Source of the DNA: Lacrimispora xylanolytica
GTDB lineage: Bacteria; Bacillota; Clostridia; Lachnospirales; Lachnospiraceae
DNA: 64,000 bases
Assembly (NCBI RefSeq): GCF_026723765.1
Contig: NZ_CP113524.1
Coordinates: 2,093,001 to 2,157,000, forward strand
Direction of reading: 5' to 3'
Both the position numbers and the translations under genes were made by a program. Of this stretch, positions 53,144 through 60,401 are shown piece after piece; the first letter of the stretch is position 1; each line of letters starts with the position of its first letter. The notes beneath the pieces are model-generated. The model was given only the letters and a program-made list of their open reading frames with translations, was not told the DNA's origin and did not search any database.

Positions 53144-54700
53144 GTGGTGGTGGAAATAGACGGCCAGAATAACATAGCAATTTATATGCGTATTTCTGAT
53201 GAGGACGAAGAATTGGAAACTGGTGGGGAAAGCAACAGCATAGCCGGACAGAGAATGCTTCTTATGGATTTTATAAGGAACCGGATAGAATTAAGAGATT
53301 ATAACGTAATAGAGTTTGTGGATGACGGATACAGCGGAACGAATTTTGACCGTCCAGCGGTTTTGACCTTGCTTGAGATGGCAAAAAGGAAAGAAGTCTG
53401 CTGTATCATTGTAAAAGACTTTTCCAGGTTTGGGCGGAATTATTTGGAGGTGGGAAACTATCTGGAACAGATTTTCCCCTTTTTAGGAATTCGGTTTTTC
53501 TCTGTGAACGATGGTTTTGACAGCTTTTACAGCGCAGGTGCTGCCGGCGCTCTGGACGTGGGCTTTAAAAATATTATTTATGAGGCATACAGTAAGGATC
53601 TTTCCGTAAAAATCAAAACGGTACGAAAATCAAAAGCAGAACAGGGAAAATTTGTGACAGCCTTTGCACCATACGGTTATAAAAAAGAGGAAGGGAATAG
53701 AAACCGGCTTATCATAGACCCAGAGTGTGCTCCCATTGTAAGGCGTATCTTTACGCTGTATTTATCAGGTGTAACAAAGACGGAAATTACCAGACGGTTA
53801 AATGAGGAGGGGATACCAAGTCCCATGACCATAAGAAAGAGACGCAGAGAACCTTTAAACAGATCAGTCAGCAGTAATTCCTTTCTATGGACAGTAGGAA
53901 CCGTATCTCATATATTAAGAGATCAAAGGTATACGGGAGATGCTGTTTATGGAAAAGTCAGACCAGAGTCTGTAGGAAGCAAAAAGGAGATTAAGGTTCC
54001 TAAGGAACAGTGGATTCTTGTTCCTGATGCCCATGAGGGAATCATTTCCCATGAGGAATATAAGGCCGCGGAAAAGAGGATAAAACATTACAAAAAGAAA
54101 GAGAAAGGAATCGGAACGGAAAGCTTATTTGCCAAAAAGATAAGATGCAAAGCATGCAGTCATACATTGACCAAAATAGAAAAGGGCAATAAAATCGGCT
54201 ATTGCTGTAAAATGGGCAGAAATCTATATAACAGCACATGCTATCAGGGGAGAATTGAGGAACAGCAGCTAAAGAACGTGATTATGAGCAGCTTGCAGAA
54301 GTTTGCTTTTATGACCAGTCAACCTCTTAATGAGCAGACAAGGAAAAAACCTGTTACAAGAAACCACATGACTGAAATTAAGACCCTTCAATGTAAGCTT
54401 AGTAAACTGGAAGGAAAAAAGTTTTCTCTTTATGAAGCCTACAAAAAGGAGAAGCTTTCCCAATTAACTTTTCAGGAAAAGCTAATTGAACTGGAACATT
54501 CCGTTACCATTTTACAAAATCAATACCAAACGCTTATGGAGAATCCGGTGTTGGAAGAGGAGGAGCAATTCAGCGGCTGTTTTCCACTTGATACGTGTAA
54601 CAGGGCAATGATTGACGGATTGATAGAGAATATTACCGTAGAAAGGAATGGAACTGTTATTATCAGATGGAGATTTATGGAACCATTTATTTGTCCCTAA
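53144..54700 (+). CDS. large serine recombinase 3 of 3 (element 2)
   Basis: A recombinase of about 518 residues. Start uncertain: GTG codons at 53144, 53147 and 53150 or TTG 53120 are all possible; AAAGGA lies 12 bp before 53144. Nucleophile Ser in IYMRISDEDEE, VKDFSRFGRNYLEVGNYLEQ, recombinase domain, an atypical ribbon (CKACSHT, YCCKMGRNLYNSTC) and a C-terminal coiled coil. The stop (54698-54700) is 13 bp from the TA junction with sigK piece 3, mirroring the abutting recombinase of element 1. Confidence 0.92.
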   Translation: MVVEIDGQNNIAIYMRISDEDEELETGGESNSIAGQRMLLMDFIRNRIELRDYNVIEFVDDGYSGTNFDRPAVLTLLEMAKRKEVCCIIVKDFSRFGRNYLEVGNYLEQIFPFLGIRFFSVNDGFDSFYSAGAAGALDVGFKNIIYEAYSKDLSVKIKTVRKSKAEQGKFVTAFAPYGYKKEEGNRNRLIIDPECAPIVRRIFTLYLSGVTKTEITRRLNEEGIPSPMTIRKRRREPLNRSVSSNSFLWTVGTVSHILRDQRYTGDAVYGKVRPESVGSKKEIKVPKEQWILVPDAHEGIISHEEYKAAEKRIKHYKKKEKGIGTESLFAKKIRCKACSHTLTKIEKGNKIGYCCKMGRNLYNSTCYQGRIEEQQLKNVIMSSLQKFAFMTSQPLNEQTRKKPVTRNHMTEIKTLQCKLSKLEGKKFSLYEAYKKEKLSQLTFQEKLIELEHSVTILQNQYQTLMENPVLEEEEQFSGCFPLDTCNRAMIDGLIENITVERNGTVIIRWRFMEPFICP

Positions 54701-54703
54701 TGA

Positions 54704-54725
54704 AACAGACGAATATGTATCCAGA
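54704..54725. other. right attachment site of element 2
   Basis: TA at 54714-54715 is the proposed crossover dinucleotide. From the next base the sequence is in register with sigK. Confidence 0.7.
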
Positions 54726-54782
54726 CTAGAGAAAAAGGCATTGGAACGGCTACGGGCGGAATTGAAAAGGTATAGTATTTAG
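54714..54782 (+). CDS. sigK: sigK, piece 3 of 3 (end of region 4.2)
   Basis: Too short to be seen as a gene by itself. It reads Y-V-S-R-L-E-K-K-A-L-E-R-L-R-A-E-L-K-R and then Y-S-I before the stop at 54780-54782. This is the second half of the SigK recognition helix and tail that is missing from piece 2. Joining 41580-41848, 46139-46435 and 54716-54782 gives 633 bases, exactly 211 codons with no internal stop. A terminator follows at 54790, and lepB begins about 100 bp later. Confidence 0.9.
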   Translation, partial: YVSRLEKKALERLRAELKRYSI

Positions 54783-54789
54783 TGAATGA

Positions 54790-54819
54790 AGCAGGGGCAA
54801 CTCCAAGTCCCTGCTTTTA
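54790..54819 (+). terminator. sigK terminator
   Basis: AGCAGGG (54790-54796) pairs with CCCTGCT (54809-54815), followed by TTTAA. It lies 7 bases beyond the sigK stop. Confidence 0.65.
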
Positions 54820-54822
54820 AGC

Positions 54823-54851
54823 TTGAACCAATTGGTTTATTTTGATACAAT
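54823..54851 (+). promoter_or_regulatory. lepB promoter
   Basis: TTGAAC (54823-54828) and TACAAT (54846-54851), 17-bp spacer. Confidence 0.65.
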
Positions 54852-54883
54852 ATAGGAATAAAATAGTAAAGGACAAGCTTTGT

Positions 54884-55456
54884 ATGAATGAAGAGAAGAA
54901 TCAAGAGGACATGGAAAAAGGGAAGATAAACTGGAAAAAAGAGATATTTGACTGGGTCAAGATAATTCTGATGGCTTCTGCCATTGCATTTTTTCTGAAT
55001 ACATTTATCATTGCCAACAGCAGGGTACCCAGCGGCTCCATGGAGCGGACGATTATGACGGGAGACCGCCTGTTTGGATCTCGGCTTGCCTATAAGTTTG
55101 GAGAAGATCCTCAAAGGGGTGATATCGTCATATTCGATCATGAGACTGGGCCTGGATCGCAGGAGACGCGTCTGGTGAAACGAATTATCGGACTTCCTGG
55201 CGAGACTGTGGATGTCCGGGAGAATAAAATATATATCAATGGCTCAGAGACTCCTCTTAGAGAGCCATATCTGCCGGAACCAATGGAGACAAAAGACTTT
55301 CATTTTGAAGTGCCCAAGGGCTGCTATCTGATGTTTGGGGATAACAGGAATAACTCAGCAGATGCCAGATATTGGCCGGATCCTTATGTACCAGAGAATA
55401 AAATTCTGGCAAAAGTACTCGTCCGGTATTACCCAGGGTTTAAGACGATTGAGTAG
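54884..55456 (+). CDS. lepB: type I signal peptidase
   Basis: A 190-residue Sip-type signal peptidase with one N-terminal membrane helix (about 18-40). Catalytic Ser in SRVPSGSMERTI (about residue 44), Lys in TRLVKRIIGLPGE (about 95), and the GDNRNNSADAR box. ATG 54884 is chosen because AAAGGA lies 10 bp upstream and the promoter's -10 (54846-54851) overlaps the longer start. It has its own promoter downstream of sigK. Confidence 0.93.
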   Translation: MNEEKNQEDMEKGKINWKKEIFDWVKIILMASAIAFFLNTFIIANSRVPSGSMERTIMTGDRLFGSRLAYKFGEDPQRGDIVIFDHETGPGSQETRLVKRIIGLPGETVDVRENKIYINGSETPLREPYLPEPMETKDFHFEVPKGCYLMFGDNRNNSADARYWPDPYVPENKILAKVLVRYYPGFKTIE

Positions 55457-55518
55457 TAAGGGTTCCAAAACCTTTCATGATGAATATATTAAAAGAAAAA
55501 AGGTAAGTTCAATGGCGT

Positions 55519-56139
55519 ATGCGTGATATATTCATTTTAGTACTCGCTCTTTCTACGGACAGCTTTGTTGCCAGCCTTGCCTATGGGGCAAACCGGCTTC
55601 GTATTTCCTTTGCCAAGGTAATCGCGGTAAATTTGATATGCAGCGGATGCCTGGGAGCAGCTCTTATGTTTGGCAGCGTGCTGAATGGATTGGTTCCGGA
55701 AGCGTTTGCAAAAGGACTTGGCTTTACTTGTCTGTTTTTTCTGGGGGCTATGAAGCTTCTTGATTTTGCCATCAAGAAATATATTAACAGCCATGTAAAT
55801 GTCAGGAAGGATTTAACGTTTTCTATTTCTGGTCTGAGTATTATCATAAATATTTATGGAAATCCCTTGGCAGCAGACTGGGATCAATCGAAATCCTTAT
55901 CCTGGAAGGAAACAGTCATGTTTTCCCTGGCCATGTCAATTGACAGTCTGGTGGCTGGAGGATTATCTGGATTTCTCATGATGCCTCCGGGCCTGACGGC
56001 ATTCATTTCGCTGCTTGTTGGAATTGTAGTAATGTATATCGGTCTCTTTTTGGGACATGAGCTATCGGCTCGAAAAGACTGGGATCTTTCCTGGGTCAGC
56101 GGACTTTTGTTTTTATTTCTCGCCTTTGGAAAGCTTTGA
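55519..56139 (+). CDS. ytaF: sporulation membrane protein YtaF-like
   Basis: A 206-residue protein of the MntP/YtaF family with six predicted membrane helices and a repeated LALSTDSFVASLAYG / LAMSIDSLVAGGLSG motif, one in each half, carrying the membrane Asp residues. YtaF is a sporulation-associated membrane protein of unknown transport role. The ribosome site is poor (AAAGGTAAG 14 bases upstream). Confidence 0.85.
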   Translation: MRDIFILVLALSTDSFVASLAYGANRLRISFAKVIAVNLICSGCLGAALMFGSVLNGLVPEAFAKGLGFTCLFFLGAMKLLDFAIKKYINSHVNVRKDLTFSISGLSIIINIYGNPLAADWDQSKSLSWKETVMFSLAMSIDSLVAGGLSGFLMMPPGLTAFISLLVGIVVMYIGLFLGHELSARKDWDLSWVSGLLFLFLAFGKL

Positions 56140-56145
56140 ATGATA

Positions 56146-56190
56146 GAAAATGAGGTTTGGCTCTTTCAGAGTTAGACCTCATTTTCACTG
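56146..56190 (+). terminator. hairpin after ytaF
   Basis: GAAAATGAGGT (56146-56156) pairs perfectly with ACCTCATTTTC (56176-56186); the T-run is partly inside the stem. Confidence 0.6.
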
Positions 56191-56223
56191 GGAAAAACGT
56201 TATATCGTATAGGAGAAAAATTC

Positions 56224-57384
56224 ATGCTGTATACAATACCTCATTATTATCATAAATTTCATTGTGTGGCAGGAGATTGTACGGATACCTGCTGTGCTGG
56301 CTGGTCAATCATGATTGATGATAAGTCAAAAAAACGCTACTGGAGACAAAAGGGTGGGTTTGGACAGCGCTTAAAAAAGTCCATAGACTGGAAAAACAGC
56401 TCTTTTAAGCAGTGCGGCAAACGATGTGCTTTCTTAAACCGGGAAAATCTTTGTGATTTATACATGGAAGCTGGACCGGATATGCTATGTAAGACCTGCA
56501 GGGAATATCCAAGGCATACGGAGGAATTCGAGGGGATCAGGGAGATTTCCCTATCCATGTCCTGTGAGGAGGCTGCAAGAATCATACTTGGCACAAAAGA
56601 GCCGGTTACCTTCCTGACAAAAGAGGATGAAAAAGAAGAAGTTTATCCTGAGTTTGACTTTCTGCTCTTTACCAAGCTGACAGATGCCAGGGACCTCATA
56701 ATTTCCTTTCTACAAGACAGGAGATTTATCTCCAGCCATCGAATGGCATTGGTATTGGGATTTGCCCATGATCTGCAAAGCAGGATCAGGTCTGGCCATA
56801 TGTATGAAATTGACGGGTTGCTATCACGGTATCGGAATGAATCCCTTCATTCGATTGCTGAAAAAAAGCTTCTTGGCAGGAAAGCACAGGCTGAAAGCCG
56901 TTTTCTGAAGATGAAGGAGCTGTTTTCCATTTTTCAAGAATTAGAAGTTCTGGATGCGGACTGGCCCCGGTATATCAGCACAATAAAAAAGCTGTTATTT
57001 GAAAAAGGGATAGCCTCTTATGAAGAGAATCGCAGTGCGTTTTATCAGTACTTAAAGGAAAATCCGGAGAGAGAAGAGCAGTGGGAAATCTGGTGCGAAC
57101 AGCTTTTGGTTTATTTTGTATTCACCTATTTTTGCGGCTCAGTTTATGATGGACAACCTTATGGAAAGATAAAGCTTGCAGTGGTATGCACTCTGTTGAT
57201 TCAGGAGATGGCTCAGGCAACCTTTAAAATGAGGGAAGGAAGATTGGATTTTTCTGAATTTGTTCATCTTACCCATCGATTTTCCCGGGAAGTGGAGCAT
57301 TCCGATTTAAACCTTAATGCATTAGACCGGATATTTATAAGCGATCAGAGATTTGGGCTTTCATCCCTTCTTTCTGTTTTATAG
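56224..57384 (+). CDS. fliB: flagellin lysine-N-methylase-like protein
   Basis: A 386-residue FliB-family protein. The Cys-rich N-terminus CVAGDCTDTCCAGWSIMI and the later CAFLNRENLCDLYMEAGP, MLCKTCREYPRH match the iron-sulfur/zinc-type Cys pattern of the family, which methylates lysines of flagellin. No flagellar genes occur in the window, so the substrate may be elsewhere or different. AGGAG precedes the ATG by 8 bases. Confidence 0.85.
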   Translation: MLYTIPHYYHKFHCVAGDCTDTCCAGWSIMIDDKSKKRYWRQKGGFGQRLKKSIDWKNSSFKQCGKRCAFLNRENLCDLYMEAGPDMLCKTCREYPRHTEEFEGIREISLSMSCEEAARIILGTKEPVTFLTKEDEKEEVYPEFDFLLFTKLTDARDLIISFLQDRRFISSHRMALVLGFAHDLQSRIRSGHMYEIDGLLSRYRNESLHSIAEKKLLGRKAQAESRFLKMKELFSIFQELEVLDADWPRYISTIKKLLFEKGIASYEENRSAFYQYLKENPEREEQWEIWCEQLLVYFVFTYFCGSVYDGQPYGKIKLAVVCTLLIQEMAQATFKMREGRLDFSEFVHLTHRFSREVEHSDLNLNALDRIFISDQRFGLSSLLSVL

Positions 57385-57395
57385 GGGGAATTGTA

Positions 57396-57818
57396 ATGAG
57401 TACGAAAGATAAAAAGAATCAGTTATACATCTTGTTTTTGTTGGTTTGTTTTGTTATTTATTGCGTAATATTGTACGCTTTAACCGGGGGACTGTGTGCA
57501 TTCCGGGGGTTACTGGGGATTCCCTGTCCTGGATGTGGAGGGTCAAGAGCCATTCTATCTCTGGCAAAAGGAAATATAAAACAATGTATGGAGCTTAATC
57601 CCGCTGCTCCTTTTGTATTTCTTTGCATCGTAAATGAAATACGTGTAACCTATTTGAAAAAAGGTAATAAAAAGCTGGCTGGAATTCTGCTTTCCGCCAG
57701 TATCATAGGTTCTCTGATTTTGTATGTCGTCCGTATGAAACTTTATTTTCCTTACCGGGAGCCATATGTATTCTATCCTAATAGCCTGCTAATGCGAATT
57801 TTAGAAAGTCTGCATTAA
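57396..57818 (+). CDS. DUF2752 membrane protein
   Basis: A 140-residue protein with three membrane segments and the DUF2752 hallmark GIPCPGCGGSRAILSLAKGN. The function of the family is unknown. It starts 12 bp after fliB with GGGGGAA upstream and is probably in the same transcript. Confidence 0.85.
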   Translation: MSTKDKKNQLYILFLLVCFVIYCVILYALTGGLCAFRGLLGIPCPGCGGSRAILSLAKGNIKQCMELNPAAPFVFLCIVNEIRVTYLKKGNKKLAGILLSASIIGSLILYVVRMKLYFPYREPYVFYPNSLLMRILESLH

Positions 57819-57839
57819 AAATACAGCTAAAATATACAA

Positions 57840-57868
57840 TTCCAATTTATTGAATTATATGTTATAAT
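57840..57868 (+). promoter_or_regulatory. promoter of the small membrane-protein gene
   Basis: TTCCAA (57840-57845) and TATAAT (57863-57868), 17-bp spacer. Confidence 0.55.
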
Positions 57869-57912
57869 GTGGAATGTCATATTAATGTCAGATTTTACCA
57901 AGGAGGATTTGT

Positions 57913-58203
57913 ATGGAAAACGATTACAATGTAAGTAATGAGGGAAACCAGTATTCAACTCAGATGGACCCGAACAAAAGCGTAATGACAATGGGAGATT
58001 GGATAGTCACATTGTTGATTACATTAATCCCATGTGTTAATATTGTCATGATGCTAGTTTGGGCTTTTGGCAATGGAAATGAGAATCGCAAGAATTTCTG
58101 CAGAGCAAATTTGATTGTGCAGATAATTCTGTCAGTACTCGGATTTATTTTATATTTTACTTTGTTTGCCAGCCTGATGGCAGCAGGTTATTCCAATTTT
58201 TAA
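57913..58203 (+). CDS. small membrane protein, two helices, unknown function
   Basis: A 96-residue protein with a polar N-terminus (1-25) and two hydrophobic segments (about 30-52, WIVTLLITLIPCVNIVMML, and 68-90). The motif GDWIVTLLITLIPCVNIVMM plus N-R-x-N-F/W-A/C-R-A is shared by small Firmicute membrane proteins of unknown role. Good AAGGAGG site; own promoter and terminator. Confidence 0.75.
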   Translation: MENDYNVSNEGNQYSTQMDPNKSVMTMGDWIVTLLITLIPCVNIVMMLVWAFGNGNENRKNFCRANLIVQIILSVLGFILYFTLFASLMAAGYSNF

Positions 58204-58228
58204 AAGAGGTCGCAAGACCTCTTTTTTT
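58203..58228. terminator. bidirectional terminator before lrgB
   Basis: A perfect stem AAAGAGGTC (58203-58211) with GACCTCTTT (58216-58224), GCAA loop, then TTTTT. Confidence 0.85.
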
Positions 58229-58238
58229 ATACAAAAAT

Positions 58239-58931
58239 TTAATATAAGTTAGCAAAAAACGATGCAAACACCACCGTACAAAGCCCGGATGTGGCGATGG
58301 CAAGGCTGCTCATTGCCCCTTCTATTTCCCCTAGTTCCAGCGCCTTAGTAGTTCCAATGGCGTGGGCAGAGGATCCGATGGCAATACCTACTGCAACCGG
58401 TTCCGTGATATGGAATATCTTACATACAGTTTCGGCAATGATACTTCCAAGAATTCCTGTGATGATGATACTGGCAACGGTAATCGTAACAAATCCTTTC
58501 ATCTCCTCAGAAATTCCCATAGCGATAGCAGTTGTAATGGATTTTGGTAAAAATGTCACGTACTCCTGATGATTAAGCCCAAATACCATAGCAAGAAGCA
58601 GTACTGTAACCATGGTAGTGATGACCCCAGTCAAGGTTCCGGCTAAAATAGCCTTGGAATGTTTCTTAAGCAGTTCCATCTGTCGATATAAGGGAATGGC
58701 GAGACAGATAGTAGCTGGGGTAAGAAGATAGCTGATATATTTTGCACTCTGGTTATATACCTCATATTCAATATTAAATATAGAGAGAAGAGCCATAACG
58801 ATCAGAATGGATATTAACAGTGGGTTAAAAAGAGGGGATTTAAACCTTCTTTTTAGTTGGATTCCTAATTCATAACCCAGAAGGCTGATAACAGCCCCAA
58901 AAAATAAAAAACCATTGATTGTATTACTCAT
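58239..58931 (-). CDS. lrgB: LrgB-family membrane protein
   Basis: A 230-residue polytopic LrgB/CidB protein. The motif HAIGTTKALELGEIEGAMSSLA near the C-terminus and KSITTAIAMGISEEMKG are diagnostic. With LrgA it modulates murein hydrolase activity and, in plants and Bacillus relatives, moves pyruvate or glycolate. ATG 58931 has GGAAAGGA upstream and overlaps lrgA by 8 bp; the longer start at 58958 is less likely. Confidence 0.92.
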   Translation of the reverse strand: MSNTINGFLFFGAVISLLGYELGIQLKRRFKSPLFNPLLISILIVMALLSIFNIEYEVYNQSAKYISYLLTPATICLAIPLYRQMELLKKHSKAILAGTLTGVITTMVTVLLLAMVFGLNHQEYVTFLPKSITTAIAMGISEEMKGFVTITVASIIITGILGSIIAETVCKIFHITEPVAVGIAIGSSAHAIGTTKALELGEIEGAMSSLAIATSGLCTVVFASFFANLY

Positions 58932-59295
58932 GATCATCATCCTTTCCTTTTTTATCAACCCGGATAAAAAACTGAGTGACTCTTCCGGTGATCACCATAA
59001 CCAGGATAGTTGATACCAGGGTGATAACAATAAAAGGAACCAGCATAGAACCAAGAACCCCCCAGGAATCCAACAGTCCTACCGCCGCCGGTATAAACAT
59101 AACTGGCATGATTTCAATCAGAAACATGCTGGCATCCTCTACCGCATTTAAAGGTATGAGTTTTGTTTTTAACCCAATTAGCATAAGTAGCAAACCATAA
59201 ATGCTGGCAGGAATGGGAAGAGAGATAAAAAGATGGATAATCTCTCCAATCAAAGAGATAAAAAGAATGATGCTGAATTGCCTTAAGTACCTCAT
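58924..59295 (-). CDS. lrgA: LrgA/CidA holin-like membrane protein
   Basis: A 123-residue protein with four membrane segments, the LrgA pattern FISLIGEIIHLFISLPIPAS and GLLLMLIGLKTKLIPL followed by FLIEIMPVMFIPAAVGLLD. The C-terminus is charged (KKGKDDDHE). It is the first gene of the lrgAB operon on the minus strand and is followed directly by lrgB. Confidence 0.92.
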   Translation of the reverse strand: MRYLRQFSIILFISLIGEIIHLFISLPIPASIYGLLLMLIGLKTKLIPLNAVEDASMFLIEIMPVMFIPAAVGLLDSWGVLGSMLVPFIVITLVSTILVMVITGRVTQFFIRVDKKGKDDDHE

Positions 59296-59394
59296 AACTA
59301 CGCCTCCTGCGCTTTTTGTCGAAATTTCAGCTAAGGATTATCCTAAACTTTTTTTTAGCAGATGTCAAATGTATTTCGTGCACAAAAAAAATAC

Positions 59395-59422
59395 TTGCAT
59401 TCTTTAAAATCTGTGTTATACT
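59395..59422 (+). promoter_or_regulatory. folT promoter
   Basis: TTGCAT (59395-59400) and TATACT (59417-59422), 16-bp spacer, directly ahead of the THF riboswitch. Confidence 0.65.
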
Positions 59423-59450
59423 TGTGACGTTAAAAATAAATATGAAAGTC

Positions 59451-59552
59451 GCAGAGTAGACTAGTGTGCGTTAAGTGCTGAGTGAACAGGGAGTTGTCAT
59501 TCGGACGAAAAGATTTTCTTGCGGTACACGAGTCGCATCCCGCTGCATCAGA
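59451..59552 (+). ncRNA. tetrahydrofolate (THF) riboswitch
   Basis: The leader has the THF motif: AGAGTAGACTAGTGTGCGTT, AAGTG, CAGGGAGTTGTC, GGACGAAAAGATTTTC and GCGGTACACGAGTCGCATCC followed by CGCTGCATC. The CAGGGAG/CATCCCGCTG complement closes the long helix. Between it and the ATG, TATCTCC (near 59567) could pair with the ribosome site GGAGGTA (59597-59604), suggesting translational control. THF riboswitches usually sit ahead of folT and folate genes, as here. The remaining parts of the gap 59296-59610 show only the lrgA and folT promoter regions. Confidence 0.9.
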
Positions 59553-59610
59553 AGATAAGTATTTTATATCTCCGGTTGTAGTCTGAGGTCTGCAAAGGAG
59601 GTATTTTTTT

Positions 59611-60183
59611 ATGAAAAAATTCGTCACTTTGTTTACCGATTCTTACAAAGAGCTAAAGCATGTAAGAACCATCACCACTGCCGCCATGTTTGGCGCCCTG
59701 GCAATTATTCTTGGTATGTTCTCCATTGATTTTGGAAATTATATCAGAATTGGTTTTGCTTCCATACCCAATGGAATCATTTCCTACTTGTTTGGCCCGA
59801 TTGTAGGCGGTCTGTTTTCAGGAAGTATGGATGTATTAAAGTACTTGTTAAAGCCCAATGGACCATTTTTCCCGGGCCTTACTATGGTGACTTTATTATC
59901 CGGTTTTATGTATGGCTGTTTTTACTATAAAAAGGCAATGACCTTAAAAAGGGTTCTCATCTCAAAGTTTATTGTGATGCTAATCTGCAATGTGATATTA
60001 AACACCATCTGCTTATCCATACTGTATGGAAAAGGATTTATGGTCATTCTCCCTGCAAGGGCATTGAAAAATCTTGTGATGTGGCCCATTGACTCCATGA
60101 TTTTTTATACCCTGGTAAAAGCACTTGATACCATGGGAGTGTTTCAAATCATACAAAAAACAAAGGCAACCAGAGCTAAATAA
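59611..60183 (+). CDS. folT: folate-specific ECF transporter S component
   Basis: A 190-residue membrane protein with about six helices. The segments TTAAMFGALAIILGMFSIDFG and RIGFASIPNGIISYLFGPIV are typical of the ECF folate-family S component FolT. It binds folate and docks on the shared EcfA/EcfT energising module, which is not in this window. The THF riboswitch upstream confirms the substrate. AAAGGAGG precedes the ATG. Confidence 0.93.
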   Translation: MKKFVTLFTDSYKELKHVRTITTAAMFGALAIILGMFSIDFGNYIRIGFASIPNGIISYLFGPIVGGLFSGSMDVLKYLLKPNGPFFPGLTMVTLLSGFMYGCFYYKKAMTLKRVLISKFIVMLICNVILNTICLSILYGKGFMVILPARALKNLVMWPIDSMIFYTLVKALDTMGVFQIIQKTKATRAK

Positions 60184-60184
60184 T

Positions 60185-60231
60185 AAAAAAAGACCTGTTC
60201 TTTCCATTAAGAAAGTTCGGGTCTTTTTTAC
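60185..60231 (+). terminator. folT terminator
   Basis: AAAAAAGACC (60186-60195) pairs with GGGTCTTTTTT (60219-60229) through an inner TTCTTTC/GAAAGTT stem. Confidence 0.8.
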
Positions 60232-60297
60232 CATTGTTTTCATAAAGCTTGTATAAAATCCATGGACAGAAGCTCTCTTTCATACTATAATCTAAAA

Positions 60298-60322
60298 TAT
60301 CCGTATCTTATATTTACGGATA
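60298..60322 (+). other. hairpin in the leader of the Mrp-type gene
   Basis: TATCCGTA (60298-60305) pairs perfectly with TACGGATA (60315-60322). No known riboswitch core is visible around it; TATAAT occurs just upstream near 60286. Confidence 0.4.
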
Positions 60323-60401
60323 AGGGGACAGTTATGATAATTTCAGACGGTAGTCGATGGACTGCCCTCTATCGATAAACTTTTTCATAGGAGGAATTGA
60401 C

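Larger units (their letters stand above)
46436..54715 (+). mobile_element. element 2: 8280-bp second sigK intervening element
   Basis: Everything between sigK pieces 2 and 3. It carries a secreted polysaccharide deacetylase, a beta-propeller protein, a small protein and three overlapping large serine recombinase genes, the last of which stops 13 bp before the right junction. The circle junction predicted from a TA crossover, ACAGACGAATACTCCGCTGT, shows 7 of 10 paired positions around the TA, as expected of a serine-recombinase attachment site. No relaxase, capsid or replication genes are present, so it looks like a developmental excision element rather than a phage or conjugative island. Confidence 0.88.
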
